A stretch of 42,668 nucleotides of DNA, taken from contig JAQSXC010000014.1 in assembly GCA_029266335.1 (NCBI GenBank), forward strand, positions 1-42,668, given 5' to 3'. The notes beneath the pieces were generated by a model, which saw nothing but the letters and a program-made list of their open reading frames with translations, was not told the origin of the DNA and made no database searches. Each line of letters opens with the position of its first letter. Position 1 is the first letter of the stretch. A program made the translations under genes and the position numbers. Origin of the DNA: Eubacterium sp. (GTDB taxonomy: Bacteria; Bacillota; Clostridia; Acetivibrionales; DSM-1351). Below, piece after piece: positions 1 through 8,079 of this stretch.

Positions 1-1366
1 TAGCAATTCACTTTGAAAAACTAGTAGTTTTCCGAAGCATGGATAGATTATCTCAAAAAACTATGGCATTCACGAGGTACTCATGGACTACCGTTTACCC
101 TAGAACCGTTGGATTGCTGCTTCCAGTACCAATTTTAGATACAATCAGCATAGTTCTATGCTTGATAGCTTTTGTATCCTTGATGACGTATATCACAGAT
201 ATTTTCGTAAAATTGTTTGAGAGAATATATGTGATATTTGGAAATGTAGGTGTCCTCGCTGTAAAAAACCTTAGAAATAACAAGGGGTTTATAAATAATA
301 TTACTCTTTTGGCAATAGGAATAGCAACAGTTTTAGTTACTAACATAGCAAATGGCAGTGTCATAAAAGAGATCATCAATGTTTTTTCAGATACTATGCG
401 ATATCAGATCACAGTCTCTTTAAAAGATATGGATAAAGGCTTTGAAAGCCAGGTTCGTGCTGTAGAAGGTGTTACAGGTACATATAAGCAATATATCATT
501 GAAAATGTTGAAGTGGACAATACAAATTCAAGGATAACCGTATTACAGGGTATTAATAAGGAAAAACACCTTGACTACTATAACTTACAATATTCAGGTG
601 AGCCCAAAGAACTTATGGAACAATTGGGGAAGGGTAGAAATATTATTTTGGCAAATATGCTAAAAATAAAACTGAATGTTGAATACGGAGATTCAGTTAC
701 CATAAAAGTGAATGATAAAAAGATGACTTATAAAATTATAGGTTTTATGAATACCCTTGTTTACAACGGAGATTATGCAATTATATCGGAGAAGTTTTTT
801 AAGACCGATATTGGCGAAAACAATTACTGTACCATTTGTATAAGAAGCTCCGGAGATCCGGAAAAAACAGCAGATTTACTTAAAATGAAGTTTGGACGGC
901 AGATACCGGACGTAACTGTCATGAAAGATATTGCGGATGAAATTATGAGAAATAACAAATCTATATTTACCATTTTGGATTTTCTTTCAATTATGACGGC
1001 AGTCATAGGTATCTTTGGCATTATGAACAACCTTATTATTAGTTTTATTGAACGAAAACGTTCATTGGCAATATATCGTTCAACAGGTATGGAAAAAAAG
1101 CAGATTGTCAGGATGATATTGATGGAGTCATTTTCTGTCGGCTTTATTGGGGGGGGGCAGCAGGACTTGCTATGGGAATCATAATGGCTTCAATCGTGCC
1201 ATATATGATGAAGACAGTCGCCGGAATCAGCATCAGAATAGAATATCCTTTTGTAACACTGATGAATGCTTTACTGGCAGGTGTTGTAATTACATTGATT
1301 GCATCCATAAGTCCTACACTCAAGTCTTCAAAATTAAATATTATAGAAGCTATAAAACAAAATTAG
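1..1366 (+). pseudogene. ABC transporter permease, FtsX-like, 5'-truncated by window and frameshifted
   Basis: This is the C-terminal part of an FtsX/MacB-type ABC permease. Such proteins sit in the membrane and pair with the ATPase encoded just downstream, usually to export lipids, peptides or antibiotics. The frame is open back to base 3, so the real start lies before the window. Visible parts are a membrane segment near 140-215, a conserved Lys-Asn-Leu-Arg-Asn stretch before the next membrane segment (about 265-345), a large extracytoplasmic domain (about 360-950), and the start of the final FtsX domain (about 970-1145). At a run of nine G (1149-1157) the reading frame shifts; the rest of the FtsX domain with its last membrane segments continues in another frame to the stop at 1366. 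A run of 7 or 10 G would restore one frame (Gly-rich followed by AAGLAMG). It could be a true mutation, a phase-variable tract or a sequencing error. Confidence 0.85.
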
Positions 1367-1381
1367 GAGGATAGTACATAA

Positions 1382-2053
1382 ATGGATAAAATAATTAATG
1401 TAGAGGGGTTGTATAAGACATATAAGCTCGGAGCAATAGATGTGGAAGTATTAAAAGATATAAACATCTCAATAGGCAAGGGAGAATTTGTTTCTATAAT
1501 GGGTCCGTCAGGGTCGGGCAAAAGCACCCTGCTTTATCTTCTTGGGGGGCTGGATAAACCGACGAAGGGTAGTATAAAAATAAATGGAAAAGAGCTCTCA
1601 GATATGGATGATAAAGAAGAAAGTATTATGCGCAGGAGAGATATAGGATTTGTGTTCCAGTTTTATAACCTCATACCCAACTTGAATGTTGAGGAAAACA
1701 TCATGCTCCCAATACTTTTGGATGGTAAAAAAATGAAGGATTACAGGGATAGGTTGAATGAAATATTGGATATAGTAGGCCTGACAGACAGAAGACACCA
1801 TACGCCAAGAGAGCTTTCCGGCGGGCAACAGCAGAGGGTAGCGATTGCAAGAGCAATTATAAATGAACCGGAGATCATACTGGCGGATGAACCGATTGGA
1901 AACCTTGATTCAAAGAGTGGAACAGAAATAATGCAGCTGTTTAAAAAAATAAATGAGACACAGGGGAAAACCGTTGTTCAAGTGACTCATTCTCTGGAAG
2001 CAAGTAAATATGGTACAAAACTAATCAATGTTAGAGATGGGAGAGTGAATTGA
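1382..2053 (+). CDS. ABC transporter ATP-binding protein (LolD/MacB family)
   Basis: This is the 223-residue ATPase of the transporter whose permease lies 15 bp upstream. The nucleotide-binding domain is complete: Walker [10 protein letters not shown] (41-49), Q-loop Gln93, signature LSGGQ (145-149), Walker B IILADE (165-170) and the switch His203. Length and motifs match the LolD/MacB/YknY group, which works with FtsX-type permeases and a membrane-fusion adaptor. The start is set by an AGGAGG-like site about 10 nt upstream. The stop is one base away from the start of the adaptor gene, so permease, ATPase and adaptor form one operon. The substrate cannot be read from the sequence. Confidence 0.95.
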   Translation: MDKIINVEGLYKTYKLGAIDVEVLKDINISIGKGEFVSIMGPSGSGKSTLLYLLGGLDKPTKGSIKINGKELSDMDDKEESIMRRRDIGFVFQFYNLIPNLNVEENIMLPILLDGKKMKDYRDRLNEILDIVGLTDRRHHTPRELSGGQQQRVAIARAIINEPEIILADEPIGNLDSKSGTEIMQLFKKINETQGKTVVQVTHSLEASKYGTKLINVRDGRVN

Positions 2054-2054
2054 C

Positions 2055-3200
2055 ATGAGAAGAATTTTAATTGTTGCAATGGCCTTCATAGTGTTAACAA
2101 TGACAATCACTGCATGTGAGAATCAAGATAAGGCGGTGGTTGTTAATGCGAACGCAGTTGAGCAAAAGGATAAGGTAAGTGCTTATGGGACAGTTGCAAT
2201 AAGAGATGTGAAGAATATCAATATAACCTTTCCTGCAATAATAAAGGAAGTTCTTGCTCAAGAGGGGGAAAAGCTGAAAAAAGGAAGTGTACTTATAAAT
2301 TTGGATATGGAAGAGTATTTATCTCAGGTTAAGTGTAAAAAACTTGAGCTGGATGGTGCGAAGATTGACCTGAAAATGTTGAAGGAGACAGTTCAAAGTG
2401 AAATGTTAGATGTCCAACAAACCCAAAATGAAATAAGTATAAAGCAAAAAAACCTTAATTCCGGCAGTGATCCACAAATATCAAAATTAAATGTAGACAT
2501 AAAAAATGCAGAGGGTATTTATGATAAAGCGAAGAGAGATCTTGTAAAAAACCAGAGTCTGTATGATGATAATGCAATTTCTAAAGATGAGCTGGAGGAG
2601 TTCTCAAAGTCGGTAGATACTAAGAAGCAGACAGTAGAGGATTTAAAGTATAATTTAGAGGAATATAAACTAAACAGACAGTTTGAGATTGACCGCTTGC
2701 GTGTTGCTCTTGAACAGAAGAATTCAAAGCTTTCCAGTGCATCTGAATCAGGTGAATCTGATAGAATAAAATCACAACAGAACAAGATTGCTATTTTGGA
2801 AAGTCAGTATGATGAAATGAACCGTAATCTAAATAAGAGCTATCTATCCGGAGACACAATTATTTGCGATATAGAAAATGCAGTTGTATCTGAAATAGGT
2901 TATAAACGGGGTGATTATATAAACCAGGCGCAGAAAGTGTTAAGTCTTTATAATGTTGACAATATGTTTATAGAAGCAAATGTCAACGAAGAATTCATAA
3001 AGGATGTGAAACTTGATGCAGATGTTGAAATAATACCAATATCTGATAACAGTAAGACGTATAAAGGTAAGGTCACTAGAATTTTTAACAAGACCGTACA
3101 AAAGAATGGCGGAACTGATGTAATTGTAGAGATTTCTATTGATAATAAGGATGATGCGTTAATAATGGGCGCAAATGTTGACTTGCTCATTGATAAATAG
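2055..3200 (+). CDS. HlyD-type membrane-fusion lipoprotein, ABC efflux adaptor
   Basis: This 381-residue adaptor belongs to the RND/HlyD periplasmic adaptor family. It begins with a lipoprotein signal peptide: a charged start, a hydrophobic stretch, and the lipobox I-T-A-C with Cys21, so it should be anchored on the outer face of the membrane. A biotinyl-lipoyl-like half near residues 45-90 is followed by a long helical coiled-coil region (about 95-250), the second lipoyl half and a beta-barrel-like segment (about 275-375). The gene follows the ATPase by one base, as in YknX-YknYZ systems of Firmicutes. In Gram-positive cells such adaptors help an FtsX-type permease export its substrate. With the permease frame broken, the adaptor and ATPase may be without a partner. 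Confidence 0.9.
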   Translation: MRRILIVAMAFIVLTMTITACENQDKAVVVNANAVEQKDKVSAYGTVAIRDVKNINITFPAIIKEVLAQEGEKLKKGSVLINLDMEEYLSQVKCKKLELDGAKIDLKMLKETVQSEMLDVQQTQNEISIKQKNLNSGSDPQISKLNVDIKNAEGIYDKAKRDLVKNQSLYDDNAISKDELEEFSKSVDTKKQTVEDLKYNLEEYKLNRQFEIDRLRVALEQKNSKLSSASESGESDRIKSQQNKIAILESQYDEMNRNLNKSYLSGDTIICDIENAVVSEIGYKRGDYINQAQKVLSLYNVDNMFIEANVNEEFIKDVKLDADVEIIPISDNSKTYKGKVTRIFNKTVQKNGGTDVIVEISIDNKDDALIMGANVDLLIDK

Positions 3201-3455
3201 TACGGAAGTGCCAAGGGCTGGCTCTGGAAGGTTGCCAGTTTGCCTGTAAAGGACATGGATACTCAAGAAGCAGTAAGAATAATATTAGAAGCTATTTTAA
3301 AGAATAAGGATATCATTGTTTTTCATACAAATGTTAAATGGGCTTGGCGTATAAACCGCTTGTTCCATCATTTGCCGGATAATGAGTGGGTTGCGATAAT
3401 TAGAAATATCCGAAGACTGAGGCAGGACCCATTGGACATTAATACTAAAGTGTAG
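3201..3455 (+). pseudogene. short-chain dehydrogenase/reductase remnant
   Basis: The open frame starts directly after the adaptor stop codon and has no convincing ribosome binding site. It begins Y-G-S-A-K-G, which resembles the SDR active-site YxxxK motif. It then jumps to a stretch that resembles the C-terminal end of SDR proteins (a TQEAVRIILEAI helix, a short IIVF strand, then a basic WRINRL segment). The Rossmann glycine motif and the middle of the protein are missing. I read it as the residue of an SDR gene after an internal deletion. Alternatively, a small unrelated peptide of 71 residues could start at TTG 3240. The family call rests on pattern recognition alone. Confidence 0.45.
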
Positions 3456-3576
3456 TCGGATTTCACAGACTCTTTATTTAGTAAATTATCATTGCAGATA
3501 CATACTGATTTAGTTGTAAGTGCTACGGTGAAACCTATCACAAATAACTAGTAGTGTTAAATGCTACGGATGTGAT

Positions 3577-4304
3577 ATGCGGGTTTGGGAAGAGGCTTTT
3601 ATTGAAGAATTCAGGAATTTGTTAAATAGTCTTATAAAGAATGCAAAAGTGTTAGATAGTTCCTGTGGAAATGGAATCCAAGCAACTGCACTAAAGAGAA
3701 ATGGTATAAATGTTATTGCCACAGATATTAGTGAGGAAATGATAAATTTGACTCGGACGTATGCTCAAAATAATAACTTACCTTTTCCCGCAAAACAGTT
3801 AAGTTGGGAGCAGTTGCCATATAACTTTGAGGATGATTTTGATATTGTTTTTTGCTATGGAAATTCAATTAGCCATAGCCTTGATAAGGAGGACATGTTA
3901 AAAAATATAAGGTCATTATATAAAGTTACAAAAAGTGGTGGCAAGCTTGTTATTGATACAAGAAACTGGGATAAAGTAATAAAAGATAATGTAAGATTTG
4001 TTACAAGTGATGTAAAAGAATACATGGATAAAAAGTATATATTTACATATATTTGGAGCTTAAATGGTTTCGATGAAAATGCAGCAGTGTTGAAATATTA
4101 TTTATTGAAATTATCGATGACAAAGAGACAAAATGCATTCCTTCCAGATTGGATTTTACACCATTTAAGCATGATGAATTTGTCCGGAGATTGGAAGATT
4201 GCGGTCTAAAAATATTAAAAGATACATTCCAGTTAAATAATGACACTTATTCTATAATATTGGAAATAAGAGGGTTTATTTCCTCATTATATGAAATAAC
4301 CTAA
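3577..4304 (+). pseudogene. class I SAM-dependent methyltransferase, frameshifted
   Basis: The first frame (3577-4209) carries a recognisable SAM-binding fold: motif I LDSSCGNG near residues 26-33, an acidic strand end IATDIS, and motif IV DIVFCYGNS. It resembles glycine/sarcosine methyltransferase-like proteins. Near 4090-4105 the frame becomes wrong. Reading the -1 frame from there gives a sensible methyltransferase tail (LFIEIIDDKETKC, then RRLEDCGLKILKDTF) ending at TAA 4302-4304. One missing base in the T/A-rich tract explains both halves. The N-terminus also looks short, because upstream in-frame sequence has no start with a binding site. It is probably inactive and belongs with the neighbouring gene debris. 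Confidence 0.75.
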
Positions 4305-4453
4305 GAGACACCTTTACTTGATATCTTTTAGGCAAATAAACAATTTTATTACAATCTTATCATTTTAGTTGTTGGTGATACCTTTAAATGTACTACATAT
4401 AGTGAAAGGGAATTCCTTCACTCGTATCTTTAGTATAACATGTGTTTCATTTG

Positions 4454-4462
4454 TGGTATAAT
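4454..4462 (+). promoter_or_regulatory. extended -10 promoter of the toxin-antitoxin pair
   Basis: TGGTATAAT is an extended -10 element (TGn followed by TATAAT at 4457-4462) 35 bp before the antitoxin start. No good -35 hexamer is seen 17 bp upstream, which extended -10 promoters tolerate. Confidence 0.5.
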
Positions 4463-4497
4463 TTTATTGTAAATAAGCGTAAACGGGGTGAAATTCT

Positions 4498-4689
4498 ATG
4501 ACCTTGGCAGAAAAATTAATTAAGGAATTTGAGCAATTAACTGAAGAAAAGAAAAAGGAAGTCATTGATTTTGTTGAATTTGTGAAAGCAAAAGAGCAGA
4601 AAGAAATTGAAAATCTGATGGACTCTGTAATTACCGATAATAAAGTGGCACTTGAGGAATTAGCAAATGATGAGATTTTTGAGAATTGA
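4498..4689 (+). CDS. small antitoxin-like protein, DUF2281-like, partner of Doc toxin
   Basis: This is a 63-residue acidic, highly helical protein with a start typical of short antitoxin or chromosomal VapB/DUF2281-like proteins (LAEKLIKEFEQLTEEKKKEV). A GGGGTGA ribosome site lies 6-7 nt before the ATG. The last 23 bp overlap the toxin gene, the usual antitoxin-first arrangement that couples translation. The C-terminal part (after about residue 38) would be the toxin-neutralising tail by analogy with Phd/Doc-type systems. No clear DNA-binding motif is visible, so whether it represses its own promoter is open. The family assignment is tentative; the partnership is well supported by the overlap. 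Confidence 0.75.
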   Translation: MTLAEKLIKEFEQLTEEKKKEVIDFVEFVKAKEQKEIENLMDSVITDNKVALEELANDEIFEN

Positions 4690-5050
4690 AAATATAATGC
4701 TATTCCACGAAAAGATCATTCGGGAAACTGGTGGGAGTTCAGGTATAAGAGATAGAGGTCTTATTGAGAGTGCGCTGAATAGAGCCTTTATGACCTATGA
4801 TGGTAAAGACTTATATCCAGGCATTAAAGAAAAAATTTCTGTTATAGCACATAGTCTTATAAGCAATCATGGATTTGTTGACGGAAATAAGAGAATTGGT
4901 GTTGCAGTAATGATAATATTACTCAAGATGAATAATATTAAAGTATCCTACACTCAGCAGGAATTAATTGATTTAGGTCTAAAGACAGCGGAAGGCCTAA
5001 TAAACGAAGAGAATATTTTAAACTGGATAAATGAACACCTTACAAAATAG
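4667..5050 (+). CDS. doc: Doc-type Fic domain toxin (death on curing)
   Basis: This 127-residue protein is a Fic/Doc-fold enzyme. The catalytic motif HGFVDGNKR is intact (His68 to Arg76) and matches the HxFx(D/N)GNKR signature. Doc of phage P1 phosphorylates elongation factor EF-Tu and stops translation; the same activity is inferred here. Its length is the normal Doc size, without the extra inhibitory helix of larger Fic proteins. Two adjacent ATG codons (4667, 4670) could start it, with GAGGA about 8-10 nt upstream inside the antitoxin gene. A strong terminator follows immediately, so the pair is a self-contained unit set among decayed genes. Confidence 0.9.
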   Translation: MMRFLRIENIMLFHEKIIRETGGSSGIRDRGLIESALNRAFMTYDGKDLYPGIKEKISVIAHSLISNHGFVDGNKRIGVAVMIILLKMNNIKVSYTQQELIDLGLKTAEGLINEENILNWINEHLTK

Positions 5051-5075
5051 ACTTGGCCTATACCAAGTCTATTTT
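5044..5075 (+). terminator. Rho-independent terminator after the toxin gene
   Basis: A perfect 13-bp stem (5044-5056 with 5063-5075) has a 6-nt loop, and its right arm ends in TTTT. It begins over the toxin stop codon. The A-run on the left could make it work on the other strand too. Confidence 0.85.
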
Positions 5076-5327
5076 GTATTACTAACAATAAGCATGCACT
5101 TGGTAAACAAGCATGAAAACCTGCCAAATAAAAATTAGAATTTACTTTTAATATTATAGGGAATGTTGTGTAGTTAAAATGTATTTTTTCTATTTGCAAG
5201 AAATGAACTTAATTATACAGTAAAAGATGTAAATAATCGGGAAGGGTAAGTTTGTTTCAACTATCCTCATGGAACTTTTTTACTGCATATATGTCTAAAA
5301 TATTAAATTAGTTAATTTGGGGGATTT

Positions 5328-6248
5328 ATGAAAAAGTTAAACTTAATAATTTATGCAGCTGTATTGATTTCCATGCTTGCAGGGTGCAGCAACCCTATAG
5401 TTCAAAGCTCACCAAAAGATTCATCAACAGTTCAAAGTGATACTGAAGCCAGACAGATAACGAAAACTGATAAGAAAGAAGAAGTTGAGTTCAAACGTTT
5501 AGAAAACGTTTTTGGATTTGCTGATGAAACAGGTAAAAAGATTATTACTATACCAACTGAAAGTGGCGATAAAGTAAAAAATCCTGAAGAATTGAATGCA
5601 GCCATAGGAAATAACGGTGAAATCATTGAGCTTAAGTTTGTTAAATGGCAGGATGCAAATGATCAGGATGACGGAAGACAAACAATGTATAATTTCAACA
5701 ATATGGCAGGATATATTTATGAAGCAAAGGATGGGAAGGTGATAGAGAACACGTCATACCTGCTTACAAAAAATAATATAATAAGTAAAAATTCATTAGT
5801 CAAATTGAAATCTACTAAAAATCCTGAATCAGAAACCGGATATAAAAAGGTAGATGCAGAAACTATCAAAAAAATCGAAGCCATTAAAAGTAGAAAAATA
5901 GCAGAAAGCAGTTTGCTTTCTGAATCTGCCGAGAATGAAAAAATATGTCTTTTTGTATTTGAGCGAAACAAGGACGATATGCTGGCAAGTATTGCTTATA
6001 TAAATGGTGATAAAGTAATATTCAAAGATTATCCTGCAAAATACGATGAGAACTCTACCTGGAGGATTGATGCAGGAGATGAGCCCGGTTTATTTGAAAT
6101 ATTATTTCTTGCAAAATCGGATGAAGGCCTTTTATTAGGAGTGTCGTGGGCCGCTCCGGAAGGTGAAAATGTATTTGTTCTCAAAGAGGTAAATGGAGCT
6201 TTTGAAGAAACAGCTATAAGGAGCGGCAGATACTGTGCCCCCAAGTAA
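5328..6248 (+). CDS. uncharacterised lipoprotein
   Basis: This 306-residue protein has a clear lipoprotein signal: a short basic start, a hydrophobic stretch, and the lipobox L-A-G-C with Cys20. It should be tethered outside the membrane. After a Ser/Thr/Lys-rich linker (about 21-55) comes a mixed alpha/beta region that I do not recognise. It contains an acidic Gln-Asp-Asp loop near residue 110, a Lys-rich helix near 180-195, and a C-terminal half rich in beta-strand pattern ending near a Cys at 304. A GGGGGA ribosome site precedes the ATG by 6 nt. It stands alone between the toxin unit and a gene on the other strand. No function is proposed. Confidence 0.85.
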   Translation: MKKLNLIIYAAVLISMLAGCSNPIVQSSPKDSSTVQSDTEARQITKTDKKEEVEFKRLENVFGFADETGKKIITIPTESGDKVKNPEELNAAIGNNGEIIELKFVKWQDANDQDDGRQTMYNFNNMAGYIYEAKDGKVIENTSYLLTKNNIISKNSLVKLKSTKNPESETGYKKVDAETIKKIEAIKSRKIAESSLLSESAENEKICLFVFERNKDDMLASIAYINGDKVIFKDYPAKYDENSTWRIDAGDEPGLFEILFLAKSDEGLLLGVSWAAPEGENVFVLKEVNGAFEETAIRSGRYCAPK

Positions 6249-6360
6249 TACTGCAGCCATAAATTTTCAGTATTTTCCAGATTATATCCTTTGAAAACGG
6301 ATCTAACAGAATATTTTTACTTAAAATCCTTATGAAATTGAAAATTAATAGGGTGAAACC

Positions 6361-6400
6361 TGCCACAAATAATGTCCGAATATGAACATTATTTGTGGCA
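6361..6400. repeat. 15-bp perfect inverted repeat between convergent genes
   Basis: TGCCACAAATAATGT (6361-6375) is repeated inverted at 6386-6400 with a 10-nt loop. It lies between the lipoprotein and nucleotidyltransferase genes, which converge here. Neither side has a T-run, so it is a doubtful terminator. The left arm and its GGTGAAACCT flank also occur near 3527-3547. Confidence 0.75.
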
Positions 6401-6409
6401 AATATAGCA

Positions 6410-7195
6410 TTATAAATCAGCAACAGGCACATATCCGCTCATCCAGTTCAATTCACTGTCAAGCATGAAGCGTGTACTCCAGGATTTGTCGGTGGATGTC
6501 CATTTATTATAGCTTGTAATGCTGTTATACAAGGTCTCGACTGAGTCCTTGGTCTTATTTTCCAATACACCTTTTATATGAAGCATGAGATCATCAGGTT
6601 TATTTTGTACACTTTCCAACACTCTTAAAAACCACTTATGATAAGGATATAATGTTTCATTATGTGCCAGAATCAGCCTGCCGGCAAATAAAACAAAGTT
6701 TGATATCGATAAGTCCAAAAGATATGTATTATTTCTTTTAAGGCCTTCATAATAGTACCATTTCCATGCTTCAAACTGAGCATAAAATTTTTCAATATTT
6801 TCAGTCTTTCTTTCTACGGGGTATCTTGAAGCATCTTTAACAAGTTGTTCTAATCCGTTAATACTGGAATATGAGACGAAAGCATCTTTAAATGCAAACT
6901 TTGCAGGTTCACTTCCCAATTCCGCTACTTTTTTTATAAAATCCACGGAAGTACATTTTCCATCTACATACCCACCTTCATAGGGTGTTGCCTCTGTCTC
7001 ATAGTAGTTTATATCACCGGACCTTATTGCTTCCTCATAATCTCTATCCGAAAGAACAAGCATTAAATCGATATCTGAATTTTCATTTGCAAAGCCATGA
7101 GCAACAGAACCTCCGATAATTATTCCTAAAACCTCTTCTCTTGATTTCAGTTTATTTGTTATTGTTTCAATGGCTATTTTGTGGTGGTTATACAT
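6410..7195 (-). CDS. nucleotidyltransferase domain protein (pol beta superfamily)
   Basis: This 261-residue protein has an N-terminal minimal nucleotidyltransferase fold. It contains the signature GGS (28-30), then Gly34, and the metal-binding SDID (residues 40-43, Asp41 and Asp43). The C-terminal part (about 110-255) is helical, with many aromatic residues, as in kanamycin-nucleotidyltransferase-like or aminoglycoside adenylyltransferase-like enzymes. The substrate is unknown; antibiotic or protein/RNA nucleotidylation are both possible. A GGAGGT site 7-8 nt before the ATG fixes the start. It is transcribed away from the GreA-like gene, and their promoters share the 280-bp gap. Confidence 0.85.
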   Translation of the reverse strand: MYNHHKIAIETITNKLKSREEVLGIIIGGSVAHGFANENSDIDLMLVLSDRDYEEAIRSGDINYYETEATPYEGGYVDGKCTSVDFIKKVAELGSEPAKFAFKDAFVSYSSINGLEQLVKDASRYPVERKTENIEKFYAQFEAWKWYYYEGLKRNNTYLLDLSISNFVLFAGRLILAHNETLYPYHKWFLRVLESVQNKPDDLMLHIKGVLENKTKDSVETLYNSITSYNKWTSTDKSWSTRFMLDSELNWMSGYVPVADL

Positions 7196-7355
7196 TTTAA
7201 TCTACCTCCTTATAGTTAGTAAGCATTATTCGATATTACTATATTAATAGTATAAAAGTAGTAAATATGGGTTTCAATAATAATATTTTCATAAAAATAT
7301 AAATATATTAACATCCGGACTTACTAAGTGAATTTTTGCTCAGAGAGTTATGCTT

Positions 7356-7386
7356 TTGACAAATTAAACAAATATGGTATCATAAT
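7356..7386 (+). promoter_or_regulatory. sigma-A promoter of the GreA-like gene
   Basis: A consensus -35 TTGACA (7356-7361) is followed either by TATCAT at 7378-7383 (16-bp spacer, with an extended TGG before it) or by CATAAT at 7381-7386. Transcription would begin near 7390, within the first bases of the next hairpin. Confidence 0.75.
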
Positions 7387-7388
7387 AC

Positions 7389-7431
7389 ATATGGTGCTTT
7401 GCCTTCGGGCAAGGTGCCATATCTTTTTTTT
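7389..7431 (+). terminator. terminator/attenuator hairpin at the transcript start
   Basis: A 15-bp stem (7389-7403 with 7408-7422, three G-U pairs) is capped by a TTCG tetraloop and followed by C and eight T. This is a textbook intrinsic terminator. The upstream gene points the other way, so the only transcript it can stop is the one from the promoter just before it. It therefore acts on the leader of the GreA-like gene. Confidence 0.85.
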
Positions 7432-7474
7432 GAACAAATACCATTAAATGTATTGAGAAACGGAGGAGATTTAT

Positions 7475-7927
7475 GTGTCAGAAAAACTTACGCTAACTGT
7501 GCCCGTTTATGAAGAACTATTGGCTCATTTAGTAGATTTTGAAGAAAGGAGGGGTAAAATAATTGATGAATACTATCCGGAGTATAATAAGCAGAGGGAA
7601 GAATTTGAGGAATTCATCAGCAGGTATATCAATGCTCTTGATGAGGTTGTAAAGAATGTTTTATTTTCAGATAATGCAAACAATGACTTTTCTTTTGTTT
7701 GCCTGTACAGTGAAGTTGAAATTGAAGATCTTGATAAGGGAGAAACATATAAGTATAAAATAATATCTCCTGACAAAGGTTATGTTTCCAATGATTGTAT
7801 TACTTTTCTGTCGCCGATGGGCAAAGCATTACTATGCAAGAAAGTAAAGGATACTGTTTCTGTAAATACACCTTCCGGAGTATACAGATATCGGATTAAA
7901 TCTGTAAGATTGTATCAAAACCCATAA
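7475..7927 (+). CDS. GreA/GreB-family RNA polymerase secondary-channel factor
   Basis: This 150-residue protein has the layout of GreA/GreB/Rnk-type factors. A helical N-terminal part (about 5-65, acidic, coiled-coil-like) precedes a beta-rich C-terminal domain (about 75-148). That domain has the Gre pattern of a tyrosine-containing strand, a SPDKG turn, an SPMGKALL segment and a final basic YRIKSV strand. GreA proteins rescue stalled RNA polymerase by RNA cleavage; Rnk-like relatives bind without cleavage. The GTG start is set by GGAGGAG 6 nt upstream. It is a single-gene unit with a terminator leader in front and a terminator behind. True GreA is usually about 157 residues and encoded elsewhere, so this is probably a paralogue. 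Confidence 0.75.
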   Translation: MSEKLTLTVPVYEELLAHLVDFEERRGKIIDEYYPEYNKQREEFEEFISRYINALDEVVKNVLFSDNANNDFSFVCLYSEVEIEDLDKGETYKYKIISPDKGYVSNDCITFLSPMGKALLCKKVKDTVSVNTPSGVYRYRIKSVRLYQNP

Positions 7928-7945
7928 AATATAGAGCTGCAAATG

Positions 7946-7984
7946 ACCCTTTAGTAATTATCCTTATTACTAAAGGGTTGTTTT
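7946..7984 (+). terminator. Rho-independent terminator after the GreA-like gene
   Basis: A 13-bp stem (7946-7958 with 7966-7978) has a 7-nt loop and is followed by TGTTTT. It sits 19 nt after the stop codon. Confidence 0.85.
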
Positions 7985-8079
7985 GTCAACGGAATAGTAT
8001 GTAATGTGAACAATATTGTAAAGGTGAAATATATGTTTATCTTAAACAGATGTGTATTTTATTTGAGTGTCATGGATAA

